Shown here one piece after another: positions 1 through 7,472 of a stretch of 64,000 bases of DNA (positions are counted from its first letter, which is position 1; each line of letters begins with the position of its first letter). A program made the translations under genes and the position numbers. The notes below the pieces were generated by a model. The model was not told the origin of the DNA. It was given only the letters and a program-made list of their open reading frames with translations, and made no database searches. Origin of the DNA: DTU019 sp050949825 (GTDB taxonomy: Bacteria > Bacillota > Syntrophomonadia > Syntrophomonadales > Syntrophomonadaceae); the NCBI GenBank assembly GCA_050949825.1, contig JBMNGL010000003.1, positions 62,001-126,000 on the forward strand, written 5' to 3'.

Positions 1-114
1 GTTAACGCAAACAGCAGCCATGGAATACCGGGCGGCCTGTTCACACAGGTTGATAATGTCTTTGGCGCTGCTATCCGGTTTTAAATTGGTGCTGTCCAGG
101 AATGAGGCCAGCAT
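1..114 (-). CDS. deoC: Deoxyribose-phosphate aldolase, N-terminal fragment (cut by window edge)
   Basis: The first 114 bases encode 38 residues on the minus strand, starting at an ATG whose complement is at 112-114 and running off the window. The peptide has the DeoC N-terminal pattern: a D-S-T-N-L-K-P segment at about residues 7-13, followed by a helix and an A-A-V-C-V-N end, which is the first strand of the aldolase barrel. DeoC cleaves 2-deoxyribose 5-phosphate to glyceraldehyde 3-phosphate and acetaldehyde in deoxynucleoside salvage. It lies 17 bases downstream of era, and cdd, another pyrimidine-salvage gene, is just upstream, so co-transcription is likely. The identification rests on the short conserved N-terminus only; the lysine Schiff-base region is outside the window. 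Confidence 0.8.
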   Translation of the reverse strand, partial: MLASFLDSTNLKPDSSAKDIINLCEQAARYSMAAVCVN

Positions 115-131
115 ATCTACAACACCTTTCC

Positions 132-1034
132 TTAGCGATGATAACCCAGCTGGTTGAGGTTGTTCTCACTGTCACGCCAATTCTTCTTAACCTTTACCCA
201 CAGGTCCAAATACACTGGGCTATCCAACAACCCCTCCAGTTCCTGGCGTGATTGTTCACCAATCTGTTTTAACATCTGCCCGTTCTTGCCGATTACAATA
301 CCCTTCTGGGAATCACGCTCTATATAGATTACGGCCCGCAAATAGGCTTTGCCGCCATTGGACCGGCGCAGTTCTTCCACATCCACGGCCAGGGCATGGG
401 GTATCTCATCCCGGGTCAACCACAGGGCCTTTTCCCGAATTAACTCTGCGGCTTGAAAAGACATGGGCTGATCAGTCAAATCATCTTCCGGGTAATACAT
501 GGGGCCTTCCGGCAGGTATGACCAGGTTTTCTCCAACAAAGTAGGGATATTGGTGCCCTGCATAGCCGAAAGGAAGATGGTTTCCGCAAAGTTGATATAG
601 CCGCTGAAATCTCTGATATGCTCATTAGCCTGTTCAACATCCACCAGGTCTATTTTGTTCACCAGCAGGAATACCGGCACGGAGACCCCCTGCAGGTAAT
701 CGATAATATAGCGCTCTCCTCCACCAAAAGGCCTGGTCACATCGGTCATATAATAGATCACATCCACCTCATTGATGGACCGGGTGGAGATGTGGACCAT
801 ATATTCACCCAGGAGGTGTTTGGGTTTGTGTATCCCGGGGGTATCCACAAATATAATCTGACCCTCGGCAGTGGTATAGATGCCTTGGATGCGATTGCGT
901 GTAGTCTGTGGTTTTTCAGAGACGATGGCCACCTTTCGCCCCACAATATGGTTCATTAAAGTCGATTTGCCGGCATTGGGCCGTCCAACTATACTTACAA
1001 AACCCGATTTCAAATTACTTTTCCTCCACATCAA
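132..1034 (-). CDS. era: GTPase Era
   Basis: Era is an essential GTPase that binds the 3' end of 16S rRNA and acts in 30S maturation. The 300-residue protein has the usual length. The P-loop G-R-P-N-A-G-K-S-T is at residues 17-25, followed by the switch segment P-Q-T-T-R, D-T-P-G and N-K-I-D. A C-terminal KH domain contains V-I-G-K-N-G-Q-M-L-K. The start overlaps the end of cdd by about 20 bases; the first ATG was kept, although the family core begins at K-S-G-F near residue 9. It belongs to a tight minus-strand run pgpH-ybeY-dgkA-cdd-era-deoC, an arrangement widely conserved in Firmicutes. Confidence 0.96.
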   Translation of the reverse strand: MMWRKSNLKSGFVSIVGRPNAGKSTLMNHIVGRKVAIVSEKPQTTRNRIQGIYTTAEGQIIFVDTPGIHKPKHLLGEYMVHISTRSINEVDVIYYMTDVTRPFGGGERYIIDYLQGVSVPVFLLVNKIDLVDVEQANEHIRDFSGYINFAETIFLSAMQGTNIPTLLEKTWSYLPEGPMYYPEDDLTDQPMSFQAAELIREKALWLTRDEIPHALAVDVEELRRSNGGKAYLRAVIYIERDSQKGIVIGKNGQMLKQIGEQSRQELEGLLDSPVYLDLWVKVKKNWRDSENNLNQLGYHR

Positions 1035-1410
1035 ATTGGAACTGATAAGGGAGCAAATCCTGCAAACGATGCTCTTTAAAATGGCCGCCTTGATCGGCTA
1101 CAATAACCTTTAACTGCGGTGCAAACTCAGCCATCACCTGCAGGCAGGCACCGCAGGGATATACATAGCCGGCATCGCTGCCGCACAGGCATAGTGTTTC
1201 CAATTCCAGCTCTCCAGCGTTAACCGCCTTGAAAATGGCCACCCGCTCGGCGCATATAGTCAATCCATAGGAGGCATTTTCCACATTGGCGCCGGTATAA
1301 GCCCGGCCTTTCCGGCTTACAACCACTGCCCCCACCGCAAAATGTGAGTAAGGGCAATAAGCGTTTTTTCTGGCCTCCCGGGCCATTCTGATTAAATCTA
1401 TAGTTTTCAT
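1015..1410 (-). CDS. cdd: Cytidine deaminase
   Basis: Cdd is a zinc-dependent enzyme deaminating cytidine and deoxycytidine to uridine and deoxyuridine in pyrimidine salvage. The 131-residue protein has the zinc and catalytic motifs C-A-E (in T-I-C-A-E-R) and P-C-G-A-C. The frame is open upstream to 1491, but family length and an AAAAGG-type ribosome-binding site 8 bases ahead favour the ATG at 1410; an ATG at 1428 is the alternative. The gene ends inside the start of era. Homotetrameric small Cdd type is expected from the length. Confidence 0.94.
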   Translation of the reverse strand: MKTIDLIRMAREARKNAYCPYSHFAVGAVVVSRKGRAYTGANVENASYGLTICAERVAIFKAVNAGELELETLCLCGSDAGYVYPCGACLQVMAEFAPQLKVIVADQGGHFKEHRLQDLLPYQFQFDVEEK

Positions 1411-1465
1411 GCCAGCATCCTTTTCCATGTCTCCTGTAATATCATGTAACAGTGCCGCAAGATGG

Positions 1466-1825
1466 TCAAGCCTTAAAAATATGGGGTCCAAATATGAACA
1501 GCCCCAGCAGAACCGCAGCGACAGAGCTGAGTAATACTGCGCCTGCGGCCATATTCTTGGCCTGTTCAGCCAGGGGATGGTATTGGGGTGTGATCAGATC
1601 AACTGCTCTTTCAATAGCGGTATTGACAACCTCCGCTATCCAAACCAGAAAGATGGCCACAATCAAGAGTCCCCATTCCATCAGATTCAACCCCAACACC
1701 CATCCCAAACCCAGGGCCAGACCCGCGGCCAGGAGGTGAAACCTCATGTTGGACTCTTCTTTTACCACCAACGCCAATCCGCTGAAAGCCCAGGCAAATT
1801 TGCGCATGAGGCTATTTACAGACAT
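1466..1825 (-). CDS. dgkA: Undecaprenol/diacylglycerol kinase, DgkA family
   Basis: This is a 119-residue integral membrane kinase. In Gram-positive bacteria the family mainly phosphorylates undecaprenol, recycling the lipid carrier for wall synthesis. The family signature is present: E-V-V-N-T-A-I-E-R-A-V-D in the middle and A-K-N-M-A-A-G-A-V-L-L towards the C-terminus, with three hydrophobic segments (about residues 31-45, 50-66 and 93-112). An AAAGGTGAT ribosome-binding site precedes the ATG at 1825. It sits 4 bases after ybeY, as in many Firmicutes. Substrate preference cannot be read from sequence. Confidence 0.93.
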   Translation of the reverse strand: MSVNSLMRKFAWAFSGLALVVKEESNMRFHLLAAGLALGLGWVLGLNLMEWGLLIVAIFLVWIAEVVNTAIERAVDLITPQYHPLAEQAKNMAAGAVLLSSVAAVLLGLFIFGPHIFKA

Positions 1826-1829
1826 ATGA

Positions 1830-2300
1830 TCACCTTTCCAGTTTCACCGCCTGCATGATCCTTTCTTCCAGGGTTCTCATTAATTCCCTTTCCGCTTCGG
1901 TTTCATGATCATAGCCCAGCAGGTGCAGCATGCCATGTGCAACCAGGTAACCGATTTCGCGTTCCAGACTGTGCCCATACTCTTGACTCTGGCAATAGGC
2001 CTGTTCCAGCGAGATTACAATATCCCCCAACGCATTGATTTCACCCTCTACATCCAGGACCTCATCTTCATCAACCAGTTCGTTCATAGAGAACGAGAGT
2101 ACATCGGTGGGGCAGTTCTGATGACGATATATATAATTGAGCTCTTTAATATAGCTGTTGTCCACAATCAAGATGCTTAATTCCGAATTTTTGCCTATTT
2201 TGGCCATTTTAGCCACAGCATCGGCAACATTGATGATAATTTTTTGCATGGCTCGGGTGTAAATCACTTTATTTTGCTGATTGATGATCAGGGTCTCCAT
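1830..2300 (-). CDS. ybeY: Endoribonuclease YbeY (rRNA maturation factor)
   Basis: YbeY is a single-strand metallo-endoribonuclease required for 16S rRNA 3'-end maturation and 70S quality control. The 156-residue protein carries the zinc-binding H-G-M-L-H-L-L-G-Y-D-H motif near the C-terminus. A strong AAGGAGG-type site 8 bases upstream selects the ATG at 2300 over an in-frame ATG at 2321. The start overlaps the 3' end of pgpH by 32 bases, which implies translational coupling. The neighbours phoH, pgpH, dgkA and era form the standard Firmicutes cluster. Confidence 0.95.
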   Translation of the reverse strand: METLIINQQNKVIYTRAMQKIIINVADAVAKMAKIGKNSELSILIVDNSYIKELNYIYRHQNCPTDVLSFSMNELVDEDEVLDVEGEINALGDIVISLEQAYCQSQEYGHSLEREIGYLVAHGMLHLLGYDHETEAERELMRTLEERIMQAVKLER

Positions 2301-4461
2301 CCTGCTCCCTCCTTTTTTCAAACTCCCTTACCATTATTTCCGGGTATTCAATGCGTTTATGATACATACCCTCCAGTGCTTTACAGAAGGACATAGAGAT
2401 GGTGTCCAGGTCTTTGAAGGTCAGGTCGGCCGTCTCCAATTGGGCATCATTGAGCTTATCACGGATGATCATGCGCACCATTTGATTGATTTTCTGCGGG
2501 GTGGGATCCTGCAGGGAGCGCACCGCTGCTTCAATGGAATCAGCCAGCATGACCAGTGCTACTTCCTTGCTCTGCGGCTTGGGGCCTTCGTAGCGGAAAT
2601 TGTCTTCATTAATATTGCCGTCCGGATCCTCCTCCAGGGCACGGCTGTAAAAATATTTGGCCAGACCGGTGCCATGATGTTGTTCAATAAAATCCAGAAT
2701 AGTCTGGGGCAGATGGGCTTCGCGGGCCAATTCCGCCCCTTCTTTGACATGAGAAGTAATGATCAGGGCACTTAAGGCCGGAGCGATCTTTTCATGCGGA
2801 TTCTCAAAGCCGCGCTGGTTTTCCACAAAATATTCCGGTCGTCTTATCTTACCGACATCATGATAAAGAGCACCTACCCGGACCAGCAAGGGATTGGCGC
2901 CTACCGCCTCGGCGGTAGACTCGGCCAGATTGCCCACCATTAAGCTGTGATGGTAGGTGCCAGGCGCTTCCAGCAGCAGTCTGCGCAAAAGGGGATGGTT
3001 GGGATTGGACAGTTCCAGGAGTTTTATCATACTGGTCAATGAAAACCCGGATTCCAGATAAGGCAAAGCCCCTATCATCAATATCGCGGAAATTATTCCA
3101 TTGGCAGCTCCCATAAGTACGCTTAACATCATAGCGCCCGGATTCAGCTCGCCGCCAATCAGGTTCAGGGTAATAATGGTGACAATGTTGGCCAGAGCAA
3201 TGTGCAGTCCTGATTTAGCCAAATCCGATGTCTGGGTAAGGCGATGCACTCTAAAAATGCCAACCGTTCCGCCAACAAAAGCGGTAACCGCATAAAATAA
3301 TTGATCACCCTGGGTGAGCAGGCCCACATAAAGAGCCATAATCATGGTTAAGAAATAGGCCAGGCGGTTGTCGAGGAGGATCGCAATCAGCATAGATCCT
3401 GCCGCCACCGGGGCCAGATATCCGGTTAAAAGATGCAATTCGGGTTCATTGCCAATCTTGATTACGGTGACGAAGCGGGTTATGGCCAGAATTAAAATAA
3501 AGATGAGAGCAATAAGGAGCATCATCATTTCATTGCGATAGATTTGGGGATAATAGCGGCGCAGAAATTCCAACACCAGCCAGAAGGTTAAAAGCACAAA
3601 CAAGGCCGTACCGGCCAGGGTTACCGGATAGCTTTTACTGCGTTGTATTCCTAGTTGTTCCAATATGGAAATCTGCTCGGCGGTGACCCGGTCGCCTTCA
3701 CGGACGATGATTTCACCTGCCTTAACGGTCTTTTGCACCGGCTGCACCGCATCGGTGGCTTCTCTTATCGCCTTGTTGGTAGCGCTCTCATTATAGATCA
3801 GGTTGGCCCGCATGGAGTTTATAGCGATAATCTTGATCACATCGCGGGCCTCAGGCGCATAACCGAGAGTGCTGATTTTGCCAAAGGCCTGTTCATAAAT
3901 GCCGGGCAGGGTATCGTCGGTAATGGGGTTGCCCATCAAGACCCGAACAATGTTCAGGGTGCTCTGCCTCATTTTTTCGATGTCCTGCGGCGAGGTGGCT
4001 TGTATATACTCAGAAAGTCGGGCTGGGGTGTACTGCAATTGAAATAAGTCTTTTTTTATATTGGTCTTGATCAATAAATTCTGCAGGTCAACATCCCTTT
4101 TTTCTGCCGGTCCGGCTATAATCTCGCCCAGGCCGGCAAAAAACATATTAATATCTTTCTCGGTGTTGGCCAGGGCAAAATTATCTTCTTGATACACCTT
4201 CTGTACTTTATCGGCAGCTTGTTGCTTGAGCAGTTCAGTCTGTTGGGTATCAACGACCACGGCATTAATATCCGACTGAATATTGCGCCGGGCCACTTCA
4301 TCCGGTTTTAACAATACCTGTTTGGGATTGAAGTTGCTAAATAGGATCAAGATGGTAATACTGAAAAAAAGGAATACACCTAACACGTTTTTGGTTCGGG
4401 AATTCTGGAGAAAGAGTTTAATATGTCTCCAGGTGTATTGCATAAAAGTGGGTATCTTCAT
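2269..4461 (-). CDS. pgpH: 7TM-HD family cyclic-di-AMP phosphodiesterase PgpH (YqfF)
   Basis: PgpH-type proteins are membrane phosphodiesterases that hydrolyse c-di-AMP. The 730-residue protein has one N-terminal membrane helix (about residues 25-42), a long extracytoplasmic domain, a bundle of seven hydrophobic segments (about 280-480) and a C-terminal HD domain. That domain contains H-H-S-L-M-V-G-N and A-L-Y-H-D-V-G-K-I, which supply the metal-binding histidines and aspartate. The architecture and length match the 7TMR-HDED family. A GGAG site precedes the ATG. It lies between phoH and ybeY, as usual. The c-di-AMP specificity is taken from the family. Confidence 0.94.
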   Translation of the reverse strand: MKIPTFMQYTWRHIKLFLQNSRTKNVLGVFLFFSITILILFSNFNPKQVLLKPDEVARRNIQSDINAVVVDTQQTELLKQQAADKVQKVYQEDNFALANTEKDINMFFAGLGEIIAGPAEKRDVDLQNLLIKTNIKKDLFQLQYTPARLSEYIQATSPQDIEKMRQSTLNIVRVLMGNPITDDTLPGIYEQAFGKISTLGYAPEARDVIKIIAINSMRANLIYNESATNKAIREATDAVQPVQKTVKAGEIIVREGDRVTAEQISILEQLGIQRSKSYPVTLAGTALFVLLTFWLVLEFLRRYYPQIYRNEMMMLLIALIFILILAITRFVTVIKIGNEPELHLLTGYLAPVAAGSMLIAILLDNRLAYFLTMIMALYVGLLTQGDQLFYAVTAFVGGTVGIFRVHRLTQTSDLAKSGLHIALANIVTIITLNLIGGELNPGAMMLSVLMGAANGIISAILMIGALPYLESGFSLTSMIKLLELSNPNHPLLRRLLLEAPGTYHHSLMVGNLAESTAEAVGANPLLVRVGALYHDVGKIRRPEYFVENQRGFENPHEKIAPALSALIITSHVKEGAELAREAHLPQTILDFIEQHHGTGLAKYFYSRALEEDPDGNINEDNFRYEGPKPQSKEVALVMLADSIEAAVRSLQDPTPQKINQMVRMIIRDKLNDAQLETADLTFKDLDTISMSFCKALEGMYHKRIEYPEIMVREFEKRREQDGDPDHQSAK

Positions 4462-4508
4462 GATACGCTCCTCTACTCACTCAATAGTAATGAGATTGGT
4501 AGTGGATT

Positions 4509-5465
4509 TTAACTGTCATAGGTTTCATAAGCATCAATAATCTTTTGCACCAGGGGATGGCGAACCACATCCTCCTTGGTGAGGTAGTCAAATGCCACTC
4601 CTTCAACCCGGCCCAGTATTTTCTGCACCTCTATGAGGCCTGAAAATTCTTCCTTGGGCAGATCCACCTGGGTGATATCACCGGTAATCACAGCCTTGGA
4701 GCCAAATCCCAGGCGGGTAAGAAACATTTTCATCTGTTGAGGGGTGGTGTTTTGTGCTTCATCCAGGATGATGAAGGCGCTGTTTAAAGTGCGCCCCCGC
4801 ATATACGCCAGAGGGGCGATTTCGATGATATTGCGTTCTATATAGCGCTGGGTGACCTCAACCCCCAGCACATCAAAGAGTCCATCATACAAGGGCCGCA
4901 GGTAGGGATTGACCTTTTCCATAAAATCTCCGGGCAGAAATCCCAATTTTTCTCCGGCCTCAACTGCCGGACGAACCAGTACGATCCGTTCCACTTCCTT
5001 AGTCTTTAAAGCCCGTACCGCCATTACTACCGCCAGATAGGTTTTCCCGGTTCCGGCCGGACCGATGCCAAAGACTACATCATTATCAATAATGGCTTGT
5101 ACATACTTCTTTTGCCCCTGGGTTCTCGCCTTGACAGTTTTTCCCCTGACAGTGGTGATAATGGTCCCCGATAATACCTCATTATGGCCGGCCTTCTGGC
5201 CGCGTTTGAGCAATTTGTCCACATAATTGATATCATTGATGGTTAACTGGCCTTCATGGTCAGCTATATCAATCAGGCTGTTGACCAGTTCACTGGCCTG
5301 GCTGACCTCATCTTCCGCCCCTTTAACATGGATATCAGAACCCCGTGCAGAAATATCAGCTCGACACAGGCTCCTGAGATAGCGAAAATTTTCATCTCCA
5401 GAACCGAAAAAAGCCGCCGCAGTACGATTGCTGGCAATGGATATACGTTCTTCCTTCTCGATCAA
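4509..5465 (-). CDS. phoH: PhoH-like ATPase
   Basis: This is a PhoH-family P-loop ATPase with an N-terminal KH-like region and a C-terminal RecA-like domain. It contains G-P-A-G-T-G-K-T, L-V-R-P-A-V-E-A-G-E and the Walker B-like I-L-D-E-A-Q-N. The family is linked to RNA metabolism, but its precise role is not settled. The start is placed at TTG 5465 because GGGAGG lies 8 bases ahead of it, while the upstream ATG (5498) has no ribosome-binding site and sits only about 5 bases from the transcription start predicted by an extended -10 box at 5510-5518. The TTG start gives 318 residues and the ATG start 329. Confidence 0.92.
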   Translation of the reverse strand: MIEKEERISIASNRTAAAFFGSGDENFRYLRSLCRADISARGSDIHVKGAEDEVSQASELVNSLIDIADHEGQLTINDINYVDKLLKRGQKAGHNEVLSGTIITTVRGKTVKARTQGQKKYVQAIIDNDVVFGIGPAGTGKTYLAVVMAVRALKTKEVERIVLVRPAVEAGEKLGFLPGDFMEKVNPYLRPLYDGLFDVLGVEVTQRYIERNIIEIAPLAYMRGRTLNSAFIILDEAQNTTPQQMKMFLTRLGFGSKAVITGDITQVDLPKEEFSGLIEVQKILGRVEGVAFDYLTKEDVVRHPLVQKIIDAYETYDS

Positions 5466-5509
5466 ACGGCCTTTCCTCCCTGGATAATAATGCGTCATTT
5501 ATGCTAGTT

Positions 5510-5518
5510 ATTATAGCA
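5510..5518 (-). promoter_or_regulatory. Extended -10 promoter for phoH
   Basis: On the minus strand the sequence reads TGCTATAAT, a perfect extended -10 element (TG-N-TATAAT). No good -35 box is visible, which is usual for extended -10 promoters. The predicted transcription start near 5503 leaves a leader of about 38 bases to the TTG codon of phoH. It lies between the yqfD stop and phoH. Confidence 0.55.
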
Positions 5519-5548
5519 CATGTCATGAGGAAGTACTATTTCCGCTGA

Positions 5549-5613
5549 GGAACCGTCCCCGTGCCTGCCGTTCCCGTGCCTGCCCTGGTTCAAGGAACCG
5601 TCCCCGTGCCTGC
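5549..5613. repeat. REP-like repeats across the 3' end of yqfD
   Basis: Two identical 20-base copies (5549-5568 and 5594-5613) begin GGAACCGTCCCC and continue GTGCCTGC. A degenerate third copy (TTCCCGTGCCTGCC) lies between them. The second copy is inside the yqfD reading frame and encodes part of its Gly/Ala/Thr-rich tail. The GGGGACGGTTC core recurs at 44.47 kb. Short GGGGACGGTTC repeats of this type are, to my knowledge, scattered through clostridial genomes and resemble REP elements mobilised by RAYT (Y1 tyrosine) transposases. No RAYT gene is in this window. Confidence 0.7.
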
Positions 5614-6834
5614 ACCTGCTCCCGTCCCGCCTTCGCTGATAGGCCGGGATATGGCTATGTCTTCAATAATTTCAACCGATACTCTGATGCGCAGGATGGC
5701 ATCACTGGGGTAAGAAAGCACGCTCATCTTGCTGTCGGTGATTTTGGGCGCAGGCCCGATTTTGCTCTGCAGGGATTCCAATGCCCTATCACGAGCAATC
5801 TGGGTGGCTTCCGGCTCTGAATGGATAACAACTTCAGCCTTTTCTTCGCAGTATTTCTGATAGGTGAAAGCAAACGGCCCGATAGGAGTGTTAAGCATTT
5901 TGGTGCTGGTTGATACCTGCTCATGTTCAAATTGGGTACGGCGTTTTCCCCATAAGGACAACTCTTTTAATGGAGTCAGCAGCTTCACTTGATAGGCTTT
6001 CCGCCCGCTTAGAACCATATTTTCCAATTTCATAGGGCATTCTCCATAGCCGTCATACCATACCCGCGCCTTGACAACGCCCCGGGCGCGAACCTGATAG
6101 GGGAGCAGCGGTTCCTTGGGAGGCGGCGAATAGGGGCTCAAAATCGGAGTAACGTTGCCTGAAATAAGGATATCTCCCCGGGCCACTGGCTGCCCCTCCT
6201 GCACCCGGGCTTGCCCGTCCAGTACCAGGATCTCTTCCACCACACCGTTGCGGGCAGCAACCATATCGCAAGGCCCGGTAATCTCCTGCTGCGGAATTAC
6301 AATCTTTTCTACCACCTCAATATTAGCTTTTACACCGCGAATATCTATCTTGATGTAGGATAAATCCCCAATATCCCGCAAAACTTGTTCCTCTGCCCGG
6401 AGGCGGTTAAAACTCCATTTGGGTGCACCCTGATGGATGCCGTATCTGGCAGCGGTGGACAGAATTCTCTCTGCGGGTATGCGTTCATTGCCGGTTACCT
6501 CTACAAACCATACGAAAGAAGCGATAATATAAAGAGCGACAATGAAAAACAGGCCTCCCAGCATAAACCCGACCCGTCTTTTTAAAATGCTTTTATATAC
6601 CGGTAAACCGTGCTTGGATACGATGCTTAGCTGGTAGCCGTTTTCTGCGGCAATGGCACGCAGGGCCTCATAGCCGCTGCTTCTGATTTCGAATATCATC
6701 TTCTCATCAAGCGGCTTGATGTTCCAGATATAGATTCCTCGTGACAAAGCCATGTTGATTAAACGCTCCGGGTGCCGGCCTTGCAGGGAAACCGTTATCA
6801 CTCCCCCAAACTGCTCAAAAAAGCGGTTGCTCAT
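5590..6834 (-). CDS. yqfD: Sporulation protein YqfD
   Basis: YqfD is a membrane-anchored protein of the SigE regulon needed for efficient sporulation; its molecular function is unknown. The 414-residue protein has a cytoplasmic N-terminal segment of about 90 residues, one strong membrane helix (about 88-110) and an extracytoplasmic region with a POTRA-like start followed by repetitive beta-rich segments, as in the family. The last 14 residues are a low-complexity Gly/Thr/Ala run ending T-V-P, encoded by a REP-like repeat, so the native C-terminus was probably altered by repeat insertion. It follows yqfC by 14 bases, the canonical pair. Confidence 0.93.
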   Translation of the reverse strand: MSNRFFEQFGGVITVSLQGRHPERLINMALSRGIYIWNIKPLDEKMIFEIRSSGYEALRAIAAENGYQLSIVSKHGLPVYKSILKRRVGFMLGGLFFIVALYIIASFVWFVEVTGNERIPAERILSTAARYGIHQGAPKWSFNRLRAEEQVLRDIGDLSYIKIDIRGVKANIEVVEKIVIPQQEITGPCDMVAARNGVVEEILVLDGQARVQEGQPVARGDILISGNVTPILSPYSPPPKEPLLPYQVRARGVVKARVWYDGYGECPMKLENMVLSGRKAYQVKLLTPLKELSLWGKRRTQFEHEQVSTSTKMLNTPIGPFAFTYQKYCEEKAEVVIHSEPEATQIARDRALESLQSKIGPAPKITDSKMSVLSYPSDAILRIRVSVEIIEDIAISRPISEGGTGAGAGTGTVP

Positions 6835-6848
6835 GGCCCACTTACCCC

Positions 6849-7124
6849 CTAATCACGATATCTCACGGTGTGAATCTCGCCCACAACATGGAGTTCCTCC
6901 GGCAGCAAGGCCTTGATCTCCATGTTTTGACCTTCGATTTCCAGAAAACCCCGGCTAAGGTTTATACGCAGCAGATGGGCATTGTATTGAATGATGCCGC
7001 GGTGATTTTCCAGGTATAAATCATTTCTTCCCACCAGGGTCAATTTGGGTATATCAAGCACCAGGTCATGCGGTATCTCCAAAAAATCAGCCAGGGCTCT
7101 ATTAAAGGCCTCCCTGCGCTCCAT
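6849..7124 (-). CDS. yqfC: Sporulation protein YqfC
   Basis: YqfC is a small protein of about 90 residues, conserved in spore formers and encoded with yqfD. The sequence M-E-R-R-E-A-F followed by D-F-L-E-I-P, D-L-V-L-D-I-P-K and the beta-rich remainder match the YabP/YqfC family, which also contains the spore-coat-linked YabP. The frame is open further upstream, but a GAGAGGTGA ribosome-binding site selects the ATG at 7124. A SigE-like promoter is suggested just upstream (7161-7190). Confidence 0.92.
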   Translation of the reverse strand: MERREAFNRALADFLEIPHDLVLDIPKLTLVGRNDLYLENHRGIIQYNAHLLRINLSRGFLEIEGQNMEIKALLPEELHVVGEIHTVRYRD

Positions 7125-7160
7125 TCCGTTCACCTCTCCCCGGTCAATTTCACTCACAAA

Positions 7161-7190
7161 AGTATATGCCGGCCGCCAGGCCATCATGAC
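7161..7190 (-). promoter_or_regulatory. Candidate SigE-type promoter for yqfC-yqfD
   Basis: On the minus strand GTCATGAT is followed after 14 bases by CATATACT. This resembles the mother-cell SigE consensus (about gTCATAtT, 14 bases, CATAcaaT). It sits 37 bases ahead of the yqfC start, in the right place for a SigE-controlled operon. It was assigned by eye, with two to three mismatches. Confidence 0.4.
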
Positions 7191-7284
7191 TTCCCCCTCT
7201 GAGCGTCCCAAGCAGCCGAGGCATAATCGGATAATTAGACGGAATAACGCTGATTGATCATGATTAACGGTGCACAAATGCATA

Positions 7285-7313
7285 AGAGGCCATCTTGACA
7301 AAAGATGACCTCT
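7285..7313 (-). repeat. Stem-loop in the cdr-yqfC intergenic region
   Basis: A 12-bp inverted repeat (AGAGGCCATCTT, 5-base spacer, AAGATGACCTCT) with one position that pairs as U-G in minus-strand RNA. There is no long T-run after it on either strand, so a classical terminator is not supported. It could end cdr transcription weakly or belong to the yqfC leader. Confidence 0.45.
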
Positions 7314-7374
7314 CATTAATAGCATATAACATTTATGAAAATAGATTGTTTACGCCCCTACCGGCAAGTGGGGG

Positions 7375-7464
7375 CGGTTAGATGCAACATGGCAGCAACA
7401 CCCGGAGAAGGTGAGCGACGAATATTTATGCATTCAAACCTGCAAAGTATACCTTTTGCAGTGG
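7375..7464 (+). mobile_element. Foldback MITE-like repeat, copy A (truncated)
   Basis: About 90 bases related to the complete 261-base element at 12559-12819. It retains a piece of the left half (GGTTAGATGCAACATGGCAG, then CAACACCC) joined directly to the right half (GAGCGACGAATATTTATGC, ATTCAAACC). It ends in CCTTTTGCAGTGG, the terminal sequence of the full copy. It lies 8 bases from the cdr stop codon. No coding capacity. Confidence 0.7.
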
Positions 7465-7472
7465 ATCAGTGT

